NCBI GenBank assembly: GCA_036850595.1
Contig: CM072148.1
Coordinates: forward strand, 3,070,100-3,134,099
Source of the DNA: Rhyacichthys aspro
Lineage: Eukaryota > Chordata > Actinopteri > Gobiiformes > Rhyacichthyidae
Length of the DNA: 64,000 nucleotides
Reading direction: 5' to 3'
In this document: positions 1 to 11,350 of the stretch, piece after piece
How positions within the stretch are numbered: position 1 is the stretch's first letter
Layout of the letters: every line of letters begins with the position of its first letter
Translations under genes and position numbers: made by a program
The notes under the pieces: generated by a model
Seen by the model: only the letters and a program-made list of their open reading frames with translations
Told to the model about the DNA's origin: nothing
Databases searched by the model: none

Positions 1-746
1 TTATTATGAATGCAAAATGTTACCAAAGTAAAAGTAGTCAATTAAAAATGGTGAAGCATAAATATATTTAAGGTAAGATTTTTTTTTTAAGCTTTAAATT
101 CTTGTTCAGTTATTTTTTTTAGATAGATGCGCTTTTTTTTTTAACTTGTATTGCTCACTATTCTGAAATATCCTTAAAATATATGTAATATTTGTTAAAT
201 TTGTTTATGTTGGTCATTTTCAAAACAAAAAAGAAAAAAAAGAAAACATTTAGAAGCAAACATAGAAATGAGAATTTAATCACGGCATAAACAAAATCTG
301 AAAAGGTGTCGACTGATCCTTTTTCCGTCATTTTGTGAAAGTAAAGAAATAACAAAGGAAGAAGAAGCTAAATTCATTCAGTTTTGTTTAATGTCTTCTT
401 TTTTATTTTTAAATAGTTTCTTATTTTTTACTTTAAACATTACTTTGTCTTTTTTAAATTCTACTAAGTCATTACATTTCAATAAGTTAGAGTTTATGAA
501 GATAATTATGTTTTATTTACAATTCTTTCTGCGTTTTTGCAGAATAACTGGTTTTATTGTTGTTTTGTGTGTATTTTCCCAGATCTCTTCACAATATTTC
601 ACGTAATAATAAGTTTAGGGCCTTTGTATCAAGAATGTGTTTTATTTTGACGAGAATCGCAAGAGTTTTTGACATTTTTGACTTTCCTATTCGTGCACAT
701 TAACTGTATTTAATTCTAAGTTCACATTAATGAACAGAGCGGATAC
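1..746. other. PDLIM3 intron after exon 4; no other feature seen
   Basis: AT-rich non-coding sequence downstream of the exon 4 donor on the minus strand. Several T/A homopolymer stretches. No LIM-domain exon (paired CxxC motifs) is visible, so the remaining PDLIM3 exons lie outside the window. Confidence 0.6.
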
Positions 747-934
747 CTGGCTTGTCTCGGGAGGACGAGCCCCCGGATTTGCCCCTCCATGGCGTCCTGG
801 ATGTTGCCCGAGGAGTAGAGGCCGATGGGGGTGTTGTAGGCCGTACTGACCACCTGACGCGTGTCGTCGATGTTGGCGGCTGCGACGAACGGCTGAGCTT
901 TACGGTTGTGGCCCGTTCCGATTGGTTTGTACTC
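747..934 (-). CDS. pdlim3: PDLIM3 exon 4 (ZASP-like motif region)
   Basis: 188 nt from acceptor CTGCAG (before 934) to donor GTATCC (746-741). It encodes EYKPIGTGHNRKAQPFVAAA then NIDDTRQVVSTAYNTPIGLY then SSGNIQDAMEGQIRGL and ends in phase 2. This is the ZM-containing isoform region of ALP that helps alpha-actinin binding. In mammals a mutually exclusive alternative segment exists; I do not see it between 935 and 1614, so it may lie off the left edge. Confidence 0.92.
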
Positions 935-3900
935 CTGCAGGAATAAAAAACAACCAAACACGGAATTAAACAGGGTTCTTACACCTTTTCTAAGTTTAAA
1001 TTCCTGTGTGTTTTCATTGTTTTTTCTTTTTTAAATCCATTGTGGTGTAAAAAAGACTTAAAGGGTTTAAATTGTTGAATACTTTTAGCACGGACAAGGG
1101 ACAGTTCACCCAAAAATGAAACTTGTTTGATCAAAAAGATGTTAAATTCCTGTGTGTTTTCATTTTTTCTTTTTTAAATCCATTGTGGTGTAAAAAAGAC
1201 TTAAATTGTTTAAATAATTGAATATTTTGGAGCACGTACAAGGGATAGTTCAACCAAAAATGAAACTTGTTTGATCAAAAAGATGTTAAAGTATTGGATG
1301 AAGTGTCCCTTTAAGTTTGGTTTCTTTTTACGTAAAATAAGCTTAAATTCAGATTTAGTTTGGATTCAGAATCAAACCCTTGAGACACTTTATTTTCCAC
1401 ATTTGAAGTGTTTACGTTTTAGCCATAATTTGTTCTTTTCCTCTTCAAGAAAGCGATTATTAAAACAGAAACCTCCTGCGTGTTTTTATCTCCGATCTGC
1501 TCCACCAGGGGGCGCACATCCACAAACACCGACAGATTATAGGACTTTTACAACCTTAAAATTCAAGCATTTTAAAGGATTTGGACCAAATTAAAGGAAG
1601 ATGTGTTCAAGTACCTGCTGCTCTGTTTCCAGGTTGAGTTTAAAAGGGTGGGCTCTACCTTCTTCTATCACACGAGGGGACCACAGTCTGGACTCATTCC
1701 TGGAATAAAAACAAAACAAAACAGATGAGGATCGTAAAGTCACAGCAGCGTGAATGATGAACTGTTAATGCCAGCTCGGTCTTTATCTGCTCTAACACAG
1801 GACGACGCAGTAATCCCCAACAATAAAACATCAGAGAGTGACTTTTGACCTTCTACGTGCTGCTCTTTTCCATCATGACATTAGTTTATGTACGGTACAC
1901 GTAAAAAAAAACCTTTAAAAGATGTTACTGTGAAAGGTTGGAGCATGTTTCCAGCTGAAAAACGTCAGTCTGACAAAAAGAAAACATTATAATCAGTGTT
2001 ATCCTTGTTATTCTTTGGCTGTGTTTTCATTTGAAATTGTTGCTGAAGAAAAACATTTAACAATCTAGTTTATAATCGACAGCAATCATGCCTCGTCTTC
2101 TTGCAAAATATAAAAGGATTACCTGATTATTTCGTTTTTCAGTGTAATCTCCTAAAGTTTATTGAAACATCTGTGGAAAAATGAGACTTTAAGACGTGAT
2201 CTAGTCTTTAAAATTAAGGATTTTAATAGATTTAATAGATTTTAATAGATTAGCCCACAGCAGGATTTGGTCCAATCACAGCTCACTCAAATAACCAAGG
2301 AAATAAACGAAGGAAATGGGTTATTCTGTTGAAAATACGTCTTATTTTACAGAGAAACAGCTCAAAAAACATAAAAATAGAGAAACAGCAGCAAATGAAA
2401 CATGGATAAATGTTGGTAATGCTTCGACACAATGAGATAATTACTGATCAATACAGTCTACAATAAACTCCAAAGATAATAGTTTCAGATCAGCTCTAAA
2501 CTTTAATGTAACGTATTAGTGTTTTGTGGTGAAAATTTGGTCCGGTTTGATCTAAACTAAACAAACTAAAATCGGGAACTGCAGCTTTAAACTATTACGA
2601 TCGATGTGGAGTTTACTGTTGCTATTGGAAACATAAATAAATAAAGAAATGACAGGATAATTAGAGTTATGTGTTGGGAGCAGTGGAATTGCAATCTGCA
2701 CTTTCACCACTAGATGTCACCAAAAGGGTCTAAAGCAGTGGTGTTAAACTCAAAGTGGTGAGGGGCCGTGATAGTTCATGAGAATCCTGTCAGGGGCCAG
2801 GTTTTATTTGGACTTGAGGAGGTTTTAGATGGATTTAAACTGGTTTTATATGGATTTGAGCAGGGTTTAGATGGATTTAAACTGGTTTTATTTGGATTTG
2901 AGCAGGTTTTAGATGGATTTAAACTGGTTTTATTTGGATTTGAGCAGGTTTTAGATGGATTTAAACTGGTTTTATTTGGATTTGAGCAGGTTTTAGATGG
3001 ATTTAAACTGGTTTTATTTGGATTTGAACAGGTTTTATATGGATTAGAACAGGTTTTAGATGGATTTAAACTGGTTTTATATGGATTTGAGCAGGTTTTA
3101 GATGGATTTAAACTGGTTTTATTTGGATTTGAGCAGGTTTAAGATGGATTTAAACTGGTTTTATTTGGATTTGAGCAGGTTTTAGATGGATTTAAACTGG
3201 TTTTATTTGGATTTGAACAGGTTTTATATGGATTAGAACAGGTTTTAGATGGATTTAAACTGGTTTTATTTGGATTTGAGCAGGTTTTAGATGGATTTAA
3301 ACTGGTTTTATTTGGATTTGAACAGGTTTTATATGGATTTGAACAGGTTTTATTTGGATTTGAGCAGGTTTTGAATGGATTTAAACTGTTTTATTTTGTT
3401 TTGAGCAGATATTTTATGTAGATATTACACAGTCTATATCTTAGGACTCAAAACTGGCTTAAGATTTCATGAACAAATAAAATTAATCCGATTTAAATCC
3501 ATCTAAAACCTCTTCAAATCCAGTTAAAACCCTGGGCCTTGAGTTTGACTTGTGTGCTCTCTTAGACTTGTCAGTTTTTAGCATAAATTTATAGATAGAC
3601 TGATGTGTAAATGTTAAACAGCTCATTCCAACATCGGTGGCGTTGTCCGATCCACCGTTACCTCTCCACGGTGAGACACAGCTGATCGGTCGACTCCTTG
3701 ATCTTGTTCTGGGCCTCAGAGTGGAGCATGTCTGCCGCCGGGACGCCCTCGATGGCCAGGATCAGGTCTCCAGCGCAAAGGTTGGCCATGGACGCCTTAC
3801 TGCCCGGAGTGATCTGGGACAGAGACGAGAAGAAGAGAGTAAAAAATAAGACAATAACGGAAAAAATTGAGGTAAATTGCTTGTTTTTTTATTTATATAC

Positions 3901-6201
3901 ATCTTTTTTTCAACTTTTTTTCACAGTTCATTATGGTTCATGCGCTTACCTTAAAACAAAAAATAAAAGAAGAAGAAAAAGAAGAAAAATGGAAAAATGA
4001 GGTAAATAGTTAGCATATGTTTGTACAGTTTGCCAACATTATGAAAGATAAGAGTTTAAAATTCAGCCTAAATTTCTGACACTGACAGATATTTATCATA
4101 AGCTTTGATCACATGACTCTCATCTTTGATCCTCTTTTAATTCTGTTTAAATTGTGTAAAAATGTGTGTGTTTTGATGAAAGCTAGTCACTCAGAAAACA
4201 ATCAAAGGACTCTATGACGTCCTGATTCTACCCAGAGAGGACCAGCTGCCCCCAAAAATTACCCCAATCCACCTTTTAATCCTTGACGCCTGGTTATTAT
4301 TTGACAAAGGGCAAAAAACAAAGTGTGCAAAGAGTTTTATAAATTATAGCGGAAGAAATCAACATGATAGAATTTGTGTGTGTGTTTTTTTCCTGCATTA
4401 TGAAGTTGCTAACAGTATTTTATTGTATTGTATTTGTTGTATTCGTTTAATTATCCTTAAATTGTCTCATTTTGGGACTCAAATGTTTCTCTGATTATTT
4501 AGTTAAAAAATAAACTAAGACCCACTAAGAACGTGCTCATGACCCACTTCTGGTTTTAATTTGACCCTCTGTGTCCATCGTTTTCATGAATCTGACGTAT
4601 TTGTATCTATTAATCCCTTCCAAACACAGAGATGTTCAGTGTGTACCGTTCTGTCTCCGTCACCAGCTTTGTCTCTGTTAGTTCTCACGTCTCACACGGA
4701 CTAACTACATAACCAGCATTAAATCAAACTCGTAAATGATTGTCCTCTGACGCCAGTGAAGCAGCAGGGGTTGAAAAGCTGTCAGAAACTGTTTTAACCT
4801 GCTTAAAACTGGATCTGGACAGGTTTAATGTGGTTTAATTAGGACTTTAACCGGTCTTAAGTGGATTTAAACAGGTTCCTCCTTTTACGGAAACTAGTTT
4901 TAGATGGATTTGAACAGGTTTTAGTCAGATTTGAACAGGTTTTAGTCAGATTTGAACAGTTTTAGTCAGATTTGAACAGATTTTAGTTAGATTTCACCTG
5001 ATTTTAGATGGATTTGGACAGGTTTTAGTCACATTTTAACAGGTTTTGGTCAGATTAGAACAGGTTTTAGTCAGATTTCAACAGGTTTTAGTCCAATTTG
5101 AACAGGTTTTAGTCAGATTTTAACAGGTTTTAGTCAGATTTGAACAGGTTTTAGTTACTTATCTTTGTTGCAAAAATCAAATCCATCTAAAACTTGTTCA
5201 GATTCAATGAATAAAACCTAGTGTCAAAAAAAATCACCTTCTAAATGTATTGAAGGGCCACATAAAACATTGCAAACGGCCACATTTGGCCCCTGGGCCT
5301 TGATTTTGACGTGTGTTCTAGATGGATGCAGACTTTAAACAGTTCTAAAGGTATTCAGCTCGGTTAGAACCAGTTTGGATGGCTTTTAATTGGTTTAACA
5401 CAGACTTGATCAAGTTTTAAAGGGATTTAACCTGGTTAGAAGTGTGATAACATGGACATAATGTAAATACAACTCACAGTCGCGTTCTAACATTCATCCA
5501 GATCAGAGTAAAGTGGACGAGGAGGCGCTCGAGGTCAGTTCTAAATGTTATTCCACTCACGCTGGACACGGGCATGACCTAAACACAGCCATATTCAATT
5601 ACACCAAATGTTATACTGAATTCTGAATGAGCTCATGAGTCTATAAATAAACCTGAATCTATTAAAGGTTGTCTCATGCTGAAAACAGGGAGCAGTGATT
5701 TACAGCTGCACCGTTTCAGATCAGCGTCGGATGCTCTTCGTTCGACCGGTTCCTCGACGTTGAACCACCTCCGCAGACATTGTTCTGTCAGTTTTAATCA
5801 TAATCTCCAACTTCTTTCCTAAATTCATCTCTTTTTGTGATAAATCTTCTGGTTTATGTTGCTGCCTTTAAAACATGTGACCTTTACAACATTAGCGTCT
5901 ATAGTTAGCGACGTTAGCTATGTCTCTAATGTCAATACTCCAGTGATACAAGAACAGACCTGTCTTTTCCTGGTGTCCATAGTTAGCCCATGGTCCAAAC
6001 TGGTAATAAGAGTAGCATCTGTAGTTAGCAGCGTTAGCTATGCCTCAAATGTCCTTGTTGTCTTCTCAATCCTCTAAAACACCACTGTGTCCATTTCTAA
6101 CGACACAACAGGCCTCATTATTATTATTTTTATTATTATTATTATTACTATTATTATATTTTATTTTTGTTATTATTATTATTGCTATTATTATTATTAT
6201 A

Positions 6202-6257
<56 letters not shown>

Positions 6258-8691
6258 TTTATTTTTGTTATTATTATTATTGTTATTATTATTATTATAT
6301 TTTATTTTTGTTATTATTATTATTATTATCAGTATTATTATTATTACTATCATTATTATCATTATTATTATCATTATTATTATTATATTTTAGTTATTAT
6401 TATTATTAGTCGTATCAGTATTATTATTATTATTATTATCATTATTATTATTATATTTTAGTTAGTATTATTATTAGTAGTATCATTATTATTATTATTA
6501 TTATATTAAAAACATTGAAAACATTTATGTCCACTCTCAATCTACTACTTTTGCAATATTTTAACTGTACAACATTAAAGGACGCTTTATTGTCTTAAGA
6601 AACTAAACAAATAAAACATGCTAATGCTGCGTTAGCATCGGTTGATTTTAATAAGTAGCGGCTGGTTCTACAAAAAGAGGAAAACACGTCAAACTAAAAG
6701 ATGAATCTGACTCAACACAAATCGGGTTTTTGTTCAAACTGGAGACTGACAGGTGAGCTATGTTTTTTTGTTTTTAATGTGTTTATGAATTGATCGGGGC
6801 AACATTAATGATTAGCAATTAGCATATTACGATACATAAATGTTCATTAAGTAGCATTAGCGATCCTTTTTACAGATAAAACGAGTAAGAACAAACAGAC
6901 TCAGAAAAAGAGGAGGTTGTTCAATAGTTTAGTGAAAGCCTCATAAACCAGCGTCTCAGTGAAGTCCGTGCTTTGTCCCTTTAAGGCTGCAGCTGATGAA
7001 AGATACGATAATGACTTGTGTTTATTTTGCGAGCAGATGGAAACACTGCTGGTCTTAAAGAGGAGCAGGTCCTGACCAAACATGGAGTGAACTCAGCGGG
7101 TTCATCTGAGCCTGAACCGAGCCAGAGTCTGTGAGAAAAACACTCTTCAAACACGCTCCGTCTCTTTTTCTGTTTCTGAAGCACGTCTCTATTAAAACGT
7201 CTTGTGTTACATTCTTCCCAAAACAGTTTCCTGAGTCACCCACACTTCTCTCATCACCGCAGGGTCCACTAACGACAGGTGGGGGTCCGGGGTTTGGAGA
7301 CCTCACTGTGATTTCAGCCTCTACTTCTGAGCTCTTTCCTAAATTTAGATCCAGAACCTAACTGAGCAGGATTACTGGATGTCTCTGTGTGTCCCTGAGG
7401 ACGAGCAGCACCAAATGTCTGCAAACAAAGACAGAAACTGGCACTGATTCTCCATTTTTATATAAAGCTCACGGTAAACTGTTTCGAGTAAATGTCTCTT
7501 ACACAGTTTTCTAAATATAATCACACGAGGGGCGCAGCTAACCTCGCTATTACGGCTAACGTGAAGCTAATGTCCCATGATGCTAACGTCCTGGGCTACG
7601 TTTGTCTAAAGCAGTGGATGAGACGCAGACATTTGGTTCTATTGTACATCATCAGAGGACTTTGAGACCTGTTCAGATGCAAACACAGAAAAAGAAAGAA
7701 AGAGAAAGAGAAAAAAGAAAGACCTGAAGCAGCAGGAGTGGGATAAATAGATGGATAAATGCATACTTTGAGATGAGCTTGAATTAAACGATGCATGAAA
7801 GACATTTGCAAAAGAATTCCAAGAGATTTTATTCTGAATCTTGTGTCGGAGCTACAATAATTTAGGGCAGCAACTAACGATTATTTATCTATTCGACCTG
7901 GTGGACTAACAAAGATAAGTGTCAAGAACTTGGTGTTTTATTCTTGTTTAAAACTGATGATAAAATAAAAAAAATCACATACATTTGAATAAAATCTGAA
8001 CTAGATGAAGCTCAAAAACACTAAATGATTTACTCTTCTGTCTTTAATAAAACCTCTTCTCTCTGAACACGGCATGTATCAGACTCTATGAATAACCCAG
8101 ATAGAGATTAATTACTTATTAAAGTAGTTATTTTAAACATGATTTAGTTGGTGGAGCCCTGTTGTCATTGTTCATTTTGATCTTTTATGTGTGATTATGA
8201 CAGATCCAATAAAATGCAGATGATTAAAAGCCGGTTTAAAGGCCAGGACAACCTTTTCGGGACGGTGCAGTTGTTCTTGAATATTCTCTGACCTCATCAG
8301 GCTGAACTGTAGCTGCTGGAATCCACTGATTGAGACGTGCATCTGGCCTCTGCACATGTCACACACAAACGTAAGCTGCTATTTGTATCTAAGCCCGGGG
8401 CATTTACTGCCACAGGTGCAGCCCCAGCCCAGGCCCAGGGTTCTGGAAACAATGGACTCATCTGGACCCAAGGACACGACATGAACAACCACATCACAAA
8501 CGCTCACGTACTTCTGACGTTAATAATGGAATAATAACTTAAAACAAATAAATCTGCAGCTTTCATTTAAAAATCAAACCTGGAGCACTTGAACTCACCC
8601 TGGAGATGGACAGGGGCTGGTTGAAGTCCTTGCCCCCCGTCAGACGGAAGCCCCAGGGGGCAGGTCCCTCCAGGACGATGTTCAGTGGCAT
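747..8691 (-). CDS. pdlim3: PDLIM3 (ALP), PDZ and LIM domain protein 3, 5' part of gene (four exons, partial)
   Basis: Four exons in consistent phase (8599-8691, 3662-3813, 1615-1699, 747-934) give about 172 codons of an actinin-associated PDZ-LIM protein. Seen: start MPLNIVLEGPAPWGF, with the PWGF carboxylate-binding loop of PDLIM-type PDZ domains, then ITPGSKASMANLCAGD, then LWSPRVIEEGRAHPF, then the ZASP-like region AQPFVAAANIDDTRQVVS and SPIGLYS-like TPIGLYSSGNIQDA. Known of the family: the PDZ domain binds the alpha-actinin C terminus at Z-discs and stress fibres, and a C-terminal LIM domain follows. That LIM region lies off the left edge. The exon 4 sequence is much closer to ALP/PDLIM3 than to PDLIM1 as I remember them, and the adjacent SORBS2 supports this. 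The family is usually about 316-364 residues, so roughly half is present. Confidence 0.9.
968..1590. repeat. Dispersed interspersed repeat with internal direct duplication
   Basis: A block of about 140 bp (TTAAATTCCTGTGTGTTTTC ... AAAAAGATG) occurs twice in tandem at about 996-1144 and 1142-1288. The same family recurs at 42795-43145. All copies share TTCTTACACCTTTTC near one end, AGTTCACCCAAAAATGAAAC in the middle, and a TTTTACAACCTT-type end. The CACCCAAAAATGAAA motif is typical of abundant fish non-autonomous elements; I cannot name the family. Confidence 0.55.
1615..1699 (-). CDS. pdlim3: PDLIM3 exon 3 (post-PDZ linker)
   Basis: 85 nt, acceptor TTCCAG before 1699, donor GTACTT from 1614. 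Phase fits exon 2 (79 codons together). It encodes NESRLWSPRVIEEGRAHPF and then KLNLETEQQ, the conserved WSP...HPFK linker found after the PDZ domain of ALP-family proteins. Confidence 0.9.
2736..3556. repeat. Transposon-like element containing a 42-bp minisatellite (PDLIM3 intron)
   Basis: About 14 copies of a 42-bp unit (GGTTTTAGATGGATTTAAAC plus TGGTTTTATTTGGATTTGAGCA) fill 2805-3400. The end sequences are inverted relatives of each other: left GTGTTAAACTCAAAG..., right GGGCCTTGAGTTTGAC. A short reverse-complement copy of the unit sits at 3490-3530, making a foldback. The TGTCAAACTCAAGGCCC-like ends resemble hAT-type non-autonomous elements. I found no convincing 8-bp target-site duplication. 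Confidence 0.6.
3662..3813 (-). CDS. pdlim3: PDLIM3 exon 2 (rest of PDZ domain)
   Basis: 152 nt between a CAG acceptor (3816-3814) and a GTAACG donor (3661-3656). It starts in phase 0 and ends with two bases of an Arg codon. The product reads ITPGSKASMANLCAGD then LILAIEG then AQNKIKESTDQLCLTVE, the second half of a PDZ fold. Confidence 0.92.
4790..5320. repeat. Second copy of the foldback minisatellite element (21-bp unit form)
   Basis: Tandem 20-22 bp units (TTAGTCAGATTTGAACAGG) run from about 4890 to 5150. They are followed by an inverted short copy at 5180-5215, then GAAGGGCCACATAAAAC and GGCCCCTGGGCCTTGATTTTGAC. The end segment is homologous in reverse to 11034-11130 and related to 3531-3556. 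Confidence 0.55.
6117..6515. repeat. (ATT)n microsatellite
   Basis: About 400 bp of ATT/TTA trinucleotide repeat with occasional ATTTTATTTTTG interruptions. It lies in PDLIM3 intron 1 (between exons 2 and 1) and produces long poly-Ile/Tyr/Leu open frames that are artefacts. Confidence 0.95.
8599..8691 (-). CDS. pdlim3: PDLIM3 exon 1 (start codon, PDZ first strand and carboxylate loop)
   Basis: 31 codons from ATG (8691-8689) to an AGG codon followed by GTGAGT (8598-8593). It encodes MPLNIVLEGPAPWGFRL and ends ISR. The start is chosen because PDLIM3 orthologues begin MPQ or a similar tripeptide immediately before the PDZ beta-1 strand. The frame is also open upstream through a tandem repeat to another ATG at 8967. 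Confidence 0.93.
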
Positions 8692-8697
8692 GTCCCC

Positions 8698-8905
8698 GTC
8701 CCGTGCTGTCCCTGCGGTGGGTCTCGTCCTGTCCCGTCGGTGGGTCTCGTCCCGTCCTGTCCCTGCGGTGGGTCTCGTCCCGTCCTGTCCCTGCGGTGGG
8801 TCTCGTCTCGTCCTGTCCCTGCGGTGGGTCTCGTCCCGTCCTGTCCCTGCGGTGGGTCTCGTCCTGTCCCGTCGGTGGGTCTCGTCCCGTCCCGTCCTCA
8901 CTGGG
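8698..8905. repeat. pdlim3: 28/23-bp minisatellite at the PDLIM3 5' end
   Basis: About seven GC-rich units, long form GTCCCGTCCTGTCCCTGCGG plus TGGGTCTC (28 bp) and short form (23 bp), begin 7 bases upstream of the PDLIM3 start codon on the minus strand. It would be 5' UTR or core promoter. Stops are absent from several frames, giving misleading overlapping ORFs on both strands. Confidence 0.85.
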
Positions 8906-10739
8906 ACTCCACACAGGACTGTCAGTGATGGAGAGTTGCTGTGGAGGGAGGGGAGCACTGAGCCCACCCTCTGAGGGCAGGGCTCTTTGGGTTTTAGGAA
9001 AACTCAAAAGAGACTTTATCTTTTACAGAAGTCAGTTTAATCAAATGTAGAAAGTTATATTTTGAGCCAGAAGATCCAGGACAGAGAGGAGTAACATAAC
9101 TTTAATTTAAGATAAAAAAAAATCAGACATTTGTTACTGGTTTAATTATTAAGTGGGTTATAGAAGTAAACCTTAAGGTTATCTTTCCCAAAGTGGAAAA
9201 CACTCAAACACATCACATATATTCTGTGTATAATGCATTAGCTCTGTTGAAAGTATATTTGGTAGTATTATATATTCCATTTAAGCAGTAGTTTGAAATA
9301 GTGTAATTATGTTAAAGGCTAATTAACATTGACTGTGGTAGTTAACGGCAACACCTTTCTCTACTTTTGTTGTTGTGTGTGGGATTATTTTTATTATTTA
9401 TCTTTATTTTTTATTTTATTTTTATATATTATTATTATTATTATTATTATTATTTTTAATTTATTTTAATTTTTTTTTTTTTTTTTTAATTCTGAGAAAT
9501 CAAAGCACTGGTTCACATTCAGATATTTTTATGAATGGATATTTTACTGATAATGGTGGTTAACACTATTATAGAAACCACATAATGTATCAGCAGTGAT
9601 GCGCCAAAAAGTAAAAAGTGCAGAAACACATTGAAATGCATTTATAACAATAACCGTGCAGACTTTTTGGACTAAGTGGGCTTCCGTTTCTTTCTGGATG
9701 TAAACAAAGTGTCAGAAAGAAACTCAGTGGAACACTCAGTGGAAGCTGCAGAGGCTAATGTTTATTACTTTCTGTGAGATTTTTCTGTCGGACTCTGGGG
9801 AAGATGGAGCACCCTCCTCCTTCTCTTCCTCCTCCTCCTCTTCCTCAGATGTTGCCGAGCTGCTCCTGTCCTTATTTGGTCTGGAGGCTCCGCTCTGAGT
9901 CCCGGCAGAACTCCTCTGCACATTCCAGACACTATTGATCTGGACCGGACCCAGAAGAACCCAGAAGAACCACTGTCCAGCTCCGTCCGTCAAACCCTGA
10001 CCAGACTCTCAGGGTTTTCATCATTCTTCATCTTTCCCTCGACCACTTCCTCACCAGCTGCAGTCTGTTTGTTTTAACGGCTTCATTTCAGCGTTATCTT
10101 AAATCATCCCAAGATCAGTCCCACAGAATGTTTCCAGGAATAATCACTCAATTGTGGCTTTTGTTTTTGGCGTTAGACGACATAAAATAACCTTTTCAAA
10201 GATAAAATGGAATAAAAATGTGAAAAAACAGCCAATCCTCCTTTTGCACTGATGTATTTTGAGGTTTAATTTTGTTTAACAGTGTGACTCTGACCATTAG
10301 ACAAGCTCTAATCCCAGAGAATCCAATAGTAACTTTAGCAGCATTGTTCAAAGTGGTGACCGTGCTTTTGTCCTTGCCTCTCAGTGCCACTTGGAGCTTT
10401 TTTAATCATTTCTTTCATTAGTTCTGCCTCAGCTGTGATAGTTTATTCTGTTATAGGTCATACGTGGATGGAACCTATCCGTGCAGTTTAGCGGGGGCTA
10501 ATAAATCGCAGGGCTAACACTTAGAGACACTGTTGAGTTGGTTAAAAGGCACCTAAAGGTTTGAAAAGGCCCTGAAGTAGTGTCTTTCAGATCCAGTGAA
10601 ACCTTTTCCAGTAGATTTTGGTTCTTTGACTCAGTTTGTCAAACCTGGGAGAAAAAAACTGATTTAAACTGAACTCACGAAGAAATGCAGTCGTGAGGTT
10701 TAGCTTCTTTCAGCTGAAGCAGTTTGTGAAGGTCAAGGA

Positions 10740-11030
10740 CATAGTTTCTACATCACTTTAAAACCCAGATTCAATCTTTTGTCACTGCTCCGTTGGATTA
10801 TTGTAGCGCGGTGTACGTCAGGGTCGGTTCAGAACGGCTTTTACTCACAAACACCTCCACATTTCTCCAGTTTGGGCATCGTTTTATTGCTTCCCAGATT
10901 GATTTTTTTGTTTTTAAGTGTCTCAATGATCAGTCCTGCTTCAGCCTTTCATTCCCTCACGTTTTCTCAGCTCAGAGCAGATCAGTTTCTGTCCGAAGAT
11001 AAAGAGAATAACCCAGAGGCGACCACACGT
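10740..11030 (+). mobile_element. Degenerate LINE reverse-transcriptase tail fragment
   Basis: In plus-strand frames interrupted by stops, IDFFVFKCLNDQS and AQSRSVSVRR resemble the post-RT C-terminal segment of fish LINE ORF2 proteins (family pattern: RIDFK..FK.LN... then LRSADQ). The fragment is short and frameshifted, so the assignment is tentative. Confidence 0.4.
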
Positions 11031-11033
11031 TTT

Positions 11034-11350
11034 CAGTCACTGGTCAACTCAAGGCCCAGGGGCCAAATGCGGCCCTTAGCAAATTTTTTATGTGGCCCTT
11101 CAATACATTTTAGTATTGAAGCAGGTTTTAGATGGATTTGAGTTTTGCTACAAATACAAAGTCTGTTCAAATCTATTCAAAACCTTCTCAAATCAAATTA
11201 AAACCTGTTCAAATTTGACTAAAACCCATCAAAATCCATTTAAAACCTGTTTAAATCCAACTTGAACCTGTTCAAATCCCTCTAAAACCTCTTCAAATCT
11301 AAATAAAACCATTCAAATCCATTCAAAACCTGTTCAAATCTAACTCAAAT
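11034..11350. repeat. Third copy of foldback minisatellite element, inverted orientation
   Basis: Begins TCAACTCAAGGCCCAGGGGC, continues TTTATGTGGCCCTTCAATAC, then a short GGTTTTAGATGGATTTGA segment followed by its inverted form AAAACCTGTTCAAAT repeated about ten times. The organisation mirrors 4790-5320 in reverse. Confidence 0.55.

Larger units (their letters stand above)
3814..8598. other. PDLIM3 intron 1
   Basis: 4.8-kb intron between exons 1 and 2. Besides the element at 4790-5320 and the ATT microsatellite, it contains only unremarkable AT-rich sequence; no further coding exon is supported. Confidence 0.6.

Noticed and set aside
6040..6461. Poly-Ile/Tyr/Leu ORFs
   Set aside because: Artefact of the ATT microsatellite.
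9736..9993. Minus-strand ORF with EEEEEEEEKEEGAPSSPESD, resembling an acidic protein
   Set aside because: Made from a CCT/TTC simple repeat in the intergenic region; no splice sites or conserved flanking residues.
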